Shown here: positions 1-4,592 of the stretch, piece by piece | Layout: every line of letters begins with the position of its first letter | Numbering within the stretch: the stretch's first letter is position 1 | Assembly: GCA_003694235.1 (NCBI GenBank) | Contig: RFKO01000276.1 | Span: 1-5,618, forward strand | Length of the DNA: 5,618 bases | Source of the DNA: Anaerolineae bacterium | GTDB lineage: Bacteria; Chloroflexota; Anaerolineae; Anaerolineales; UBA11858 | Direction: 5' to 3' | The notes under the pieces: model-generated | The model's input: only the letters and a program-made list of their open reading frames with translations | What the model was told of the DNA's origin: nothing | The model's database searches: none | Translations under genes and position numbers: made by a program

Positions 1-399
1 CAGGTCGCCTAACAGATGGGGCAGCGCGCCCAGCGCTGTGGCCGCGGCCAGCGTGATGAACAGGCGGCGTGAACGGCGGCGACGGATGACGAAGCGCACT
101 GCCTCGGCGATGGCTACACCGGCCATCGGCCCAAGGATAAGGACAAAAAAAGACAGCTGTACGAGGATCAATCCTGCCAGGTATGCGAGCGCGGCAGCGG
201 TGATCGAACCGGTGAGGTAATCGTACCATTGTGCGGTATCGAACACTTTCTGTTGTGTGTTGACGCACTCTTTGCAGCGGTAGCCGGTTGGGGTGAGTAC
301 GGCACATTTGCTGCAAATGTATTTGTCGCAGCGGTTGCAGCGCAGCGCAGTTGGGCGGTCGGGGTGGTTGGCACAGGTTGTGGTCAGGTTCTCTGTCAT
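1..399 (-). CDS. B-box-type zinc-finger membrane protein (C-terminus cut off by window edge)
   Basis: An open frame of 133 codons starts at ATG 399-397 and runs off the left edge without a stop, so the end of the protein is missing. The N-terminal part holds a cysteine/histidine array, C9-x2-H12, C21-x2-C24, C29-x2-C32 and C42-x2-C45, which is the spacing expected of a B-box-type or zinc-ribbon domain binding two metals. Around residues 64-105 there is a long hydrophobic stretch (one or two membrane helices), then an arginine-rich loop (about 106-112, RRRRSRR) and another hydrophobic helix from about 113. The layout is a cytoplasmic zinc domain on a small membrane anchor. Its start overlaps the nadK stop as ATGA, and AGGA lies 7 bases upstream, so translation is probably coupled to nadK. 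The function is unknown; a protein-interaction or sensor role is inference only. Confidence 0.82.
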   Translation of the reverse strand, partial: MTENLTTTCANHPDRPTALRCNRCDKYICSKCAVLTPTGYRCKECVNTQQKVFDTAQWYDYLTGSITAAALAYLAGLILVQLSFFVLILGPMAGVAIAEAVRFVIRRRRSRRLFITLAAATALGALPHLLGDL

Positions 400-1256
400 G
401 GTAAATTCCTGGTGGCAGGGTTGTTGTACATGTGCGGCGTCAGGTTGCGGTAGAAATAGCCGGGGTCTTGCAGGCGGATGAATGCAACGCTGTAGTCGCT
501 GGCGTGTGCGGCGACACGGTCTTTGTCGCGCAGATGGATGGGGGGATGTCCATCGCAGCTGATCACGGCTTGATGATCGGTGCGCACTGTCACCGTGACG
601 CTGGAGCCTTCGGCCAGCACGATGGCCCGGTCGATGGAGAGGTGCGGCGCGACCGGCACCAGCAGCAGATTGCGCAGTTCCGGCGGCAGGATTGGGCCGC
701 CGGCGGCCAGCGCGTAGGCCGTCGAACCGGTTGGCGTGGCGACAATCAGCCCATCGGCTACATAGGTGGTGAGAAAGCGGCCGTCCACATACGTTTCCAG
801 GTGGACCGGTCGCACCGTCTCGCCGCGACTGACGACCACTTCGTTGAGAACGTGCCACCTTTCCAGAAAGGTCTCCCCGCGCCAGTGTTCCGCGCACAGC
901 AACATGCGTTTTTCCAGCCAGAAATCCCCTTGCAGCACGCGCTCGAGGGCGCGTTGCCAGGCGGGCAGGTTGATTTCCATGAGAAAGCCGAATTTTCCCA
1001 TATTGATCCCCAGGATGGGGATATGATGGGGAGCGCACAACCTGCCGGCACGCAGCATCGTGCCGTCGCCGCCCAGGGCGATCAGCAATTCCACGGCTTC
1101 GCCCTCCAGTTGGGCGCGCAGCGGTTGGGCATCCAGAAAGTTGTAGGTGGCCTGGCAGCCGCGCGCCTCCAGAAAAGCAGCGATCTGTCTGGCCTGCTCG
1201 TATGCCTGTGGAATTTGGGGGTGCGCCGCGACGGCAATGCGGGTGAACGTGTCCAT
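396..1256 (-). CDS. nadK: NAD kinase (ATP- or polyphosphate-dependent)
   Basis: A 286-residue protein of normal length for bacterial NAD kinases, the cytoplasmic enzymes that phosphorylate NAD to NADP. The family hallmarks are visible in order: GGDGT at residues 62-66 (nucleotide-binding loop), GINMGKFGF near 83-91, NE at 138-139, DG at 168-169 followed by TPTGSTAY at 174-181 and GGP at 186-188, and the SCDGH segment at 233-237. These together make the family assignment secure; the phosphate donor cannot be read from the sequence. The start is ATG at 1256-1254; the Shine-Dalgarno is weak (only A-rich sequence upstream). It lies 40 bases after the nuclease gene and probably has its own promoter at 1296-1304. 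The stop overlaps the next start by 4 bases. Confidence 0.97.
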   Translation of the reverse strand: MDTFTRIAVAAHPQIPQAYEQARQIAAFLEARGCQATYNFLDAQPLRAQLEGEAVELLIALGGDGTMLRAGRLCAPHHIPILGINMGKFGFLMEINLPAWQRALERVLQGDFWLEKRMLLCAEHWRGETFLERWHVLNEVVVSRGETVRPVHLETYVDGRFLTTYVADGLIVATPTGSTAYALAAGGPILPPELRNLLLVPVAPHLSIDRAIVLAEGSSVTVTVRTDHQAVISCDGHPPIHLRDKDRVAAHASDYSVAFIRLQDPGYFYRNLTPHMYNNPATRNLP

Positions 1257-1295
1257 GTGTTTTTGTGGTTTTACGCTCTGATTGCGGTGGCTTCA

Positions 1296-1304
1296 ATTAT
1301 AGCA
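1296..1304 (-). promoter_or_regulatory. Extended -10 promoter candidate for nadK
   Basis: On the minus strand the bases read TGCTATAAT, a perfect extended -10 element (TGnTATAAT). It overlaps the TAA stop of the preceding nuclease gene. No TTGACA-like -35 is found at 16-18 bases, as is usual for extended -10 promoters. Transcription would start near 1289, giving a leader of about 33 bases before the nadK ATG. This would uncouple nadK and the zinc-finger gene from the ssb operon. Assignment is by motif only. Confidence 0.45.
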
Positions 1305-1809
1305 GGCGTTGGTCACACAGGGAGCGGTAGCCGCACTTGCGACAGCGCGCTGCCGATTCGTGGGAGCGGTTGATGTTACGCAAATGCCCGCGGCTGCGCA
1401 TTTCGCCGATGATGTTGCGCAGTTCGTTTTCCAGCCTGGCGGTGTAATCGATCTGAAAAGTGCGGTTGGCGTAGTGCAGCACACCGTAGGGCGGGCGGAC
1501 GCCATAAGCGGATTGGACGAGGCGGCAGTAGGCCGCCAGCTGGTAGATATGCGAGTCGTAAGGGGCGTCGCCCACGCGGGTCGATTTGACCTCGACGGGG
1601 ATGACGGTTTCCCCCTGGCGGATCAGGTAGTCGGGCCGACCGACGAGTTCCAGCTCAGGGTCGTAGAGCGGCTCTTCCAGGGGCATCCAGCGGGTGGTGT
1701 CGCTGTAGATCACCCGTCCGCCGGGCAGTCCGGCGGCGCGGCGCTGTCGCCGGGAGAGCCACAACAGCAACCAGCCGAGCAACAGCAGCGTGAGCGCCAA
1801 GATCGCCAT
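1297..1809 (-). CDS. Cas4-like PD-(D/E)XK nuclease, catalytic C-terminal half, membrane-anchored
   Basis: A 170-residue protein. Residues 2-18 form a hydrophobic helix followed by RRQRR, which predicts the rest lies in the cytoplasm. The soluble part has the core of the Cas4/RecB nuclease fold: GRPD with D60, then the VEVK motif with E73 and K75 as metal and catalytic residues, and Q90-x3-Y94 (QLAAY). The C-terminal C156-x2-C159-x5-C165 matches the trailing three ligands of the 4Fe-4S cluster in Cas4/AddB-type nucleases. The usual first cysteine and GxxxH segment are absent here but occur in the gene immediately upstream. That gene ends 1 base before this start; AGGTGATC at 1821-1814, an 8-base match to the anti-Shine-Dalgarno sequence, sits just upstream. 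The likely activity is a DNA exo/endonuclease formed with the partner; the substrate is unknown. No cas1, cas2 or array is present, so a CRISPR role is not supported. Confidence 0.82.
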   Translation of the reverse strand: MAILALTLLLLGWLLLWLSRRQRRAAGLPGGRVIYSDTTRWMPLEEPLYDPELELVGRPDYLIRQGETVIPVEVKSTRVGDAPYDSHIYQLAAYCRLVQSAYGVRPPYGVLHYANRTFQIDYTARLENELRNIIGEMRSRGHLRNINRSHESAARCRKCGYRSLCDQRLL

Positions 1810-1810
1810 T

Positions 1811-2047
1811 TCAGATCACCTGCAGGGTGAGGTGGACGGCCAGCAGGATCAGGGCGCAAAGCAGCAACAAATAACCCAGGGCGCGCCACAATGTGCTGGT
1901 CAACACCATGCGACCGTGCCGGTGATGCAGCTCCTGTCCGGCGGCCAACTCGTGCAGGTTCTCCGTCTCGATGCCCTGCTGCTGATAGCGCCAGGCACGC
2001 TGGCAGAACAGATAAGTGCCGATTTCGGAGGCGCGTATTTTCCGCAT
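1811..2047 (-). CDS. Cas4-like nuclease N-terminal half (first Fe-S cysteine and GxxxH), membrane-anchored
   Basis: A 78-residue protein with two parts. Residues 1-48 resemble the N-terminal wing of Cas4-type nucleases: SEIGTYLFCQRAWRY, carrying C15 (the expected first 4Fe-4S ligand), and GQELH at 37-41, the GxxxH motif of RecB-type nucleases with H41 as a metal ligand. Residues about 54-76 are a strongly hydrophobic membrane helix, and the protein ends right after it. It lacks the D, ExK and QxxxY motifs, which the next gene supplies. The start is unambiguous: reading upstream in frame from ATG 2047-2045 there is no other start codon before a stop, and that stop is also the stop of the translin gene. 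The Shine-Dalgarno is weak. The two products probably assemble into one nuclease; a single protein split by a sequencing indel is the main alternative. Confidence 0.78.
   Translation of the reverse strand: MRKIRASEIGTYLFCQRAWRYQQQGIETENLHELAAGQELHHRHGRMVLTSTLWRALGYLLLLCALILLAVHLTLQVI
1814..1821 (-). promoter_or_regulatory. Strong Shine-Dalgarno for the nuclease catalytic half
   Basis: On the minus strand AGGTGATC is complementary to eight consecutive bases of the canonical 16S rRNA 3' end. It lies inside the last codons of the upstream half-gene and is followed by TGA, one base, and ATG. It supports independent or re-initiating translation of the downstream half from 1809. Confidence 0.6.
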
Positions 2048-2071
2048 GGCGTTTGAGGGTGTCCGACTTCT

Positions 2072-2713
2072 TCAGGAGGTCGAACGTTTGATGAGTTCCT
2101 CAAAGCGTTGCAGCTGCTTTTCCAGGCGCTGCTGCCGCAGGCTCATGGTGAGGTCGCCGCGCGTGCGCTCCAGCAGGCTGCGTAGCACGTCGGTCAGGCG
2201 GCGCAGGCCGCCGGTGACCGCGTCGGGATAGTCCATGGTGACCAGGGCGGCGTAGATGTCATCCATGCGGTCGAGCAGGCGGTTGGCCTCGGCGGCGTCG
2301 TTGTGGCGCAGCACGTCCAGGCAACGGCGGCGCAGCTCGCCGGCGGCTTCGGCCAGGCCTTTGATGTAGGCCACGATATCCACCTGCAGTTCTTCCGGGG
2401 TGGGGAGATCGGTATCCCTGACCAGCGCCATCGTGAGGTGCGCCTCGGCATATTCTTTGAGGGCATCCTGCGTGTAGCCTGCGTAGTACAGGTCGGGGTG
2501 TTGGCGCGCGTGCCGGGTGAGTTCATCGGCCAGCGCGCCGGCCTGGGCCAGTTGTTGCGATGCCTGTTCGAACTCCTGTCGGTGGATGGCGCGGATGGCG
2601 TGGGCGCAGTGGCGCGTCAGGTAACGCGCCTGTTTGAGCATTTCGTCGCGCACGCGGGTGCGCGTCTCGAAGGCTCGCTGGATGTCTTCTATGATGGCTT
2701 CCAGTTCAGCCAT
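2072..2713 (-). CDS. Translin/TRAX-family protein
   Basis: A 213-residue, almost entirely helical protein, close to the usual length of translin-family members. The C-terminal region with MDYPDAVTGGLRR and TDVLRSLLERTRGDL (about 160-188) is the stretch that most resembles archaeal and bacterial translin homologues. In eukaryotes translin and TRAX form C3PO, a ring-shaped complex that binds single-stranded RNA and DNA, with TRAX as the RNase. The EYAEA segment here (E87, E90) lines up with the TRAX catalytic pair in LQEYVEA, and D152 in RMDDIY aligns by eye with the third TRAX acidic residue, so a TRAX-like nuclease activity is plausible but not shown. The start at 2713 lies 2 bases after the DUF3467 stop. 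The protein is predicted cytoplasmic with no signal or membrane segment. Its placement beside ssb and a Cas4-like nuclease suggests nucleic acid processing. Confidence 0.85.
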   Translation of the reverse strand: MAELEAIIEDIQRAFETRTRVRDEMLKQARYLTRHCAHAIRAIHRQEFEQASQQLAQAGALADELTRHARQHPDLYYAGYTQDALKEYAEAHLTMALVRDTDLPTPEELQVDIVAYIKGLAEAAGELRRRCLDVLRHNDAAEANRLLDRMDDIYAALVTMDYPDAVTGGLRRLTDVLRSLLERTRGDLTMSLRQQRLEKQLQRFEELIKRSTS

Positions 2714-2715
2714 GC

Positions 2716-3030
2716 CTACTTCTGCGGCGGGCGGAAGAGATGTTCGGCCAGCGATGTGCCGCCGGGGATCTGGATGGGGCCGAATTTGGCTTCGTACTTG
2801 GCCAGGTTATCTCCCAGCGCGTTGTAGAAGAGTTTGGCGCTGAGCGGGCTCATCAACACCCGACTTTGCACTTCGGCGGGTTGACCGCCGGGGAGGATGA
2901 GGGCGAAATCCATCACGATTTCCGATGGCGAGTGGGTGATACGCGCCAGATTGACGTAGGCCGCTTGCAGGTCGTCCGGCAGTTTCAGAGTCAGTTGCGG
3001 CTGTTGAGGCGCTTTGGGTTGCTCGTTCAT
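2716..3030 (-). CDS. DUF3467 family protein
   Basis: A 104-residue soluble protein recognised as DUF3467 by its core, residues 25-86: YVNLARITHSPSEIVMDFAL, then LPG, then a segment with SRVLMSP and AKLFYNAL, ending in YEAKFGPI. The first 15 residues are a proline- and glutamine-rich tail. The family has no established biochemical role as far as I know. The start is supported by AGGAG at 3039-3035, 4 bases before the ATG. It sits between ssb (26 bases upstream) and the translin gene (2 bases downstream), so it is very likely co-transcribed with both, suggesting a role linked to DNA or RNA metabolism, which is inference from position only. Confidence 0.88.
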   Translation of the reverse strand: MNEQPKAPQQPQLTLKLPDDLQAAYVNLARITHSPSEIVMDFALILPGGQPAEVQSRVLMSPLSAKLFYNALGDNLAKYEAKFGPIQIPGGTSLAEHLFRPPQK

Positions 3031-3056
3031 GTTGCTCCTGGTGGGGGCTGGGTAGG

Positions 3057-3467
3057 TTAGAAAGGAATATCTTCCTCAGCGGGTGGAGCCGCCATGTCGT
3101 TGCTCATGCCGGCGTCTTCGGCGCGCGAGGAGAGGAATTTGACTTCCAGAGCGGTGACCTCGAAAGAGGCGCGTGGTTGCCCATCGTTGCCCGTCCAGAT
3201 GCGCGGCCCGCCGGTGGCCGGGTCGGGGATCAGGCGGCCTTCCACCAGCACTTTGCGCCCCTTGCGCAGATACTGATTGCACACCTCGGCCAGCTTGCCC
3301 CAGGTGCTCACGCGGAACCAGGCGGTTTCGTCCACCTGCTGGCCGTTACTGTTGGTGTAGCGGCGGTTGGTGGCTACCGAAAAGTTGCATACCGCCTGCC
3401 CGGAGGGGGTATAGCGCATTTGCGGGTCGTTGCCTAGGTTGCCGACGATAGTGATTTTTTGATACAT
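3057..3467 (-). CDS. ssb: Single-stranded DNA-binding protein
   Basis: A 136-residue SSB that coats single-stranded DNA in replication, repair and recombination. Residues 1-112 form the OB-fold: MYQKITIVGNLGNDPQMRYT at the start, FSVATNRRY near 29-37, the aromatic segment TAWFRVSTWG (49-58, with W50, F51 and W57), YLRKGRKVLVEGRL (66-79) and FEVTALEVKFL (102-112). The C-terminal tip EEDIPF (131-136) is the acidic tail that binds partner proteins. The linker is only about 20 residues, much shorter than in E. coli. The start at 3467 is chosen over upstream in-frame codons because MYQKI is the conserved N-terminus and because AGGAGAG lies 5 bases before it. It is the first gene of an apparent operon running to the Cas4-like nuclease, with a control region upstream. 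Confidence 0.97.
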   Translation of the reverse strand: MYQKITIVGNLGNDPQMRYTPSGQAVCNFSVATNRRYTNSNGQQVDETAWFRVSTWGKLAEVCNQYLRKGRKVLVEGRLIPDPATGGPRIWTGNDGQPRASFEVTALEVKFLSSRAEDAGMSNDMAAPPAEEDIPF

Positions 3468-3472
3468 GCTTG

Positions 3473-3482
3473 CTCTCCTTTT
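3473..3482 (-). promoter_or_regulatory. Shine-Dalgarno that fixes the ssb start
   Basis: Minus strand AAAAGGAGAG, with the AGGAG core about 7 bases before ATG 3467-3465. It decides for the short ssb reading frame over a frame open back to 3578, whose extra 37 residues do not resemble SSB. Confidence 0.75.
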
Positions 3483-3489
3483 GTCTTCT

Positions 3490-3554
3490 GGCGAGCGGGC
3501 TGTGCTCCGTTGTGCCGCGGCGCTCCCGCGGTCGCCGTGCTCTGTGCGCTCGCC
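3490..3554 (-). promoter_or_regulatory. GC-rich foldable leader of ssb mRNA
   Basis: Within the ssb leader an 8-base inverted repeat (GGCGAGCG at 3490-3497 and CGCTCGCC at 3547-3554) encloses a second perfect hairpin, CCGCGG at 3515-3520 and 3526-3531 with a 5-base loop. The two could form a long stem with a hairpin at its top. No T-run follows, so this is not a standard intrinsic terminator. A regulatory leader or a 3' end processing structure for the upstream transcript are both possible; GC-rich sequence can form such pairs by chance. Confidence 0.3.
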
Positions 3555-3561
3555 GGTGTTA

Positions 3562-3573
3562 GAACAATTGTAC
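3562..3573 (-). promoter_or_regulatory. ssb promoter -10 with overlapping LexA-like box (candidate)
   Basis: The minus strand reads GTACAATTGTTC, one mismatch from the palindrome GAAC-N4-GTTC recognised by Gram-positive-type LexA. Inside it, TACAAT (3572-3567) is a five-of-six match to a -10 box. A TTGACC that would serve as -35 lies at 3592-3587, but the spacer is 14 bases, shorter than the usual 16-18, so the -35 is doubtful. Transcription from here would give a leader of about 93 bases. A LexA box over the -10 would make ssb and its operon SOS-regulated, which is plausible for ssb but unproven. Confidence 0.33.
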
Positions 3574-3574
3574 T

Positions 3575-3599
3575 CCACTTTTTTCCGGTCAAAAAGTGG
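3575..3599. repeat. Perfect 9-bp inverted repeat between the restriction-like gene and ssb
   Basis: CCACTTTTT at 3575-3583 and AAAAAGTGG at 3591-3599 are exact inverted copies around a 7-base centre (TCCGGTC). It lies 15 bases past the stop of the upstream gene and overlaps the putative ssb promoter region. The stem is AT-rich and on the minus strand is not followed by a T-run, so a terminator is doubtful; an operator for a dimeric regulator is the other reading. Confidence 0.5.
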
Positions 3600-3614
3600 C
3601 TGCTGGCTGCATTG

Positions 3615-4586
3615 TTATTTTGATCCGGTACGCGCTGCCAGCACGCGCTCCAGAAAGGGACGCAACGGGTGCAACGAGCGGATGGACACTGCCAGGTTGT
3701 GTGTGCTGGTGTGGCGGTATTGGAAAACTTTGCTGCCGGCCAGGATGAGACGGGCATTGCTTTTGAACTCGCGCCGGCTGATCACGCCGGTCAGATAGAT
3801 TTCCATACCGTACACCCAGATGTTGCGCCAGGCCGTCGGCTGGATCACGCGGGTCTCTTTCGTCTGGGGGTTGTGAACCCCCAGCGGGCCATCGGGTGGA
3901 CGCTTGGGATGGATGAAGTGCAGTGTTTTGAAGGGAAGTTTGAGCGTATGCACTCTGCCGGGCTGGAGGGTGATGCTCTTCTGCGTGAAACCTTGTTTTC
4001 CTTCGCCGCTCAGCGTGACTCGCAGAGGACGCGTTCCCCCTTGTTTGAGTGCCAGCCGCGAGGCATGAGGCCATCCCCTGGCAAAGAGCCAGACCAGATA
4101 AAGGGGTTGACCGCGGTCGAGCGCTTTCTTCCAGGTGGTCTGTTCTTCGGCGGTCAATGCTGCCAGGAAGGCGAAGATGTACACATCCTCGGGGCGCAGC
4201 GGCGAGCGGCGGAATTGATCTTGCGGGATCAGCGCGGGAGCGTTGAGCAGCGAGGCCGGCTCACGGCGCACGGCACGGATTTGTTCTCTATCGCGCAGCA
4301 GGAAACTCTTGATATCGCAGCGTCGTCCCCCCAGAGCCAGGTCGTAACGATCCGGCCTGGTGAAATGCGTTGCGCCCAGCAGGTCGAAAGGGATATGCTG
4401 CGATTGCAGGTAGCGCTGGAAGGCGCTCTCCACGGCCAGGCCGGCGGCGATGCGTTGCAGGCGGCGGATGGGGCGGCTGTGCATGCGGTTGTACGTGTGG
4501 CGCAGCGAACGCAGAGCGTACGCAATGCCGGCGCGCACGTCTTCGGGAGTGCATTGCAGGTGGATGAAATCCTCTGCCGTGATCAT
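3615..4586 (-). CDS. Putative PD-(D/E)XK nuclease, possibly the restriction enzyme paired with the adjacent methyltransferase
   Basis: A 323-residue soluble protein that I do not recognise as a named family. Residues 43-95 look like a PD-(D/E)XK core: a helix with AGLAVESAF (E53), then a strand-turn-strand segment, RPDRYDLAL with P78, D79 and D82, then CDIKSF with D91 and K93 forming the D-x-K motif. The middle (about 130-175) is hydrophobic-aromatic, and the C-terminal third (about 250-310) is beta-rich and basic with conserved-looking segments such as WRNIWVYGMEIYLTG. The start lies 6 bases after the methyltransferase stop, an operon-like spacing that strongly suggests a restriction-modification pair. 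A nuclease function is inferred from a short motif and the neighbour. It could instead be an unrelated conserved protein. No signal peptide or membrane helix is evident. Confidence 0.6.
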   Translation of the reverse strand: MITAEDFIHLQCTPEDVRAGIAYALRSLRHTYNRMHSRPIRRLQRIAAGLAVESAFQRYLQSQHIPFDLLGATHFTRPDRYDLALGGRRCDIKSFLLRDREQIRAVRREPASLLNAPALIPQDQFRRSPLRPEDVYIFAFLAALTAEEQTTWKKALDRGQPLYLVWLFARGWPHASRLALKQGGTRPLRVTLSGEGKQGFTQKSITLQPGRVHTLKLPFKTLHFIHPKRPPDGPLGVHNPQTKETRVIQPTAWRNIWVYGMEIYLTGVISRREFKSNARLILAGSKVFQYRHTSTHNLAVSIRSLHPLRPFLERVLAARTGSK

Positions 4587-4592
4587 GAGCGC

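Noticed and set aside
432..1373. Plus-strand open frame of 313 codons
   Set aside because: It lies antisense to nadK, which has all family motifs; the translation shows no recognisable domain and the open frame is explained by GC-rich codon bias.
1811..1816. RF2-type programmed +1 frameshift joining the nuclease halves
   Set aside because: The TGA is present, but the preceding ATC codon gives poor re-pairing after a +1 slip and a start codon with a strong ribosome site explains the junction more simply; kept only as an alternative.
1309..1830. Plus-strand open frame of 173 codons
   Set aside because: Antisense to the Cas4-like catalytic half; composition is low-complexity (Q/A/V rich) with no motif.
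1297..2047. CRISPR adaptation module based on the Cas4-like protein
   Set aside because: No cas1, cas2, other cas genes or repeat array are present, and neighbours are housekeeping or DNA/RNA metabolism genes; the Cas4 fold is widespread outside CRISPR loci.
2303..2827. Plus-strand open frame of 174 codons
   Set aside because: Antisense to the translin and DUF3467 genes, both recognised on the other strand.
3468..3578. In-frame upstream extension of ssb adding 37 residues
   Set aside because: The extension is unlike any SSB N-terminus, covers the promoter/leader region, and the strong Shine-Dalgarno is placed for the ATG at 3467.
3575..3599. Rho-independent terminator for the restriction-like gene
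   Set aside because: The stem is AT-rich and on the transcribed strand is followed by GAGTACAATTG rather than a T-run.
3589..4074. Minus-strand open frame of 161 codons in another phase
   Set aside because: It is contained in the larger 323-residue gene except for its last 26 bases and has proline/serine/arginine-rich shadow-like composition.
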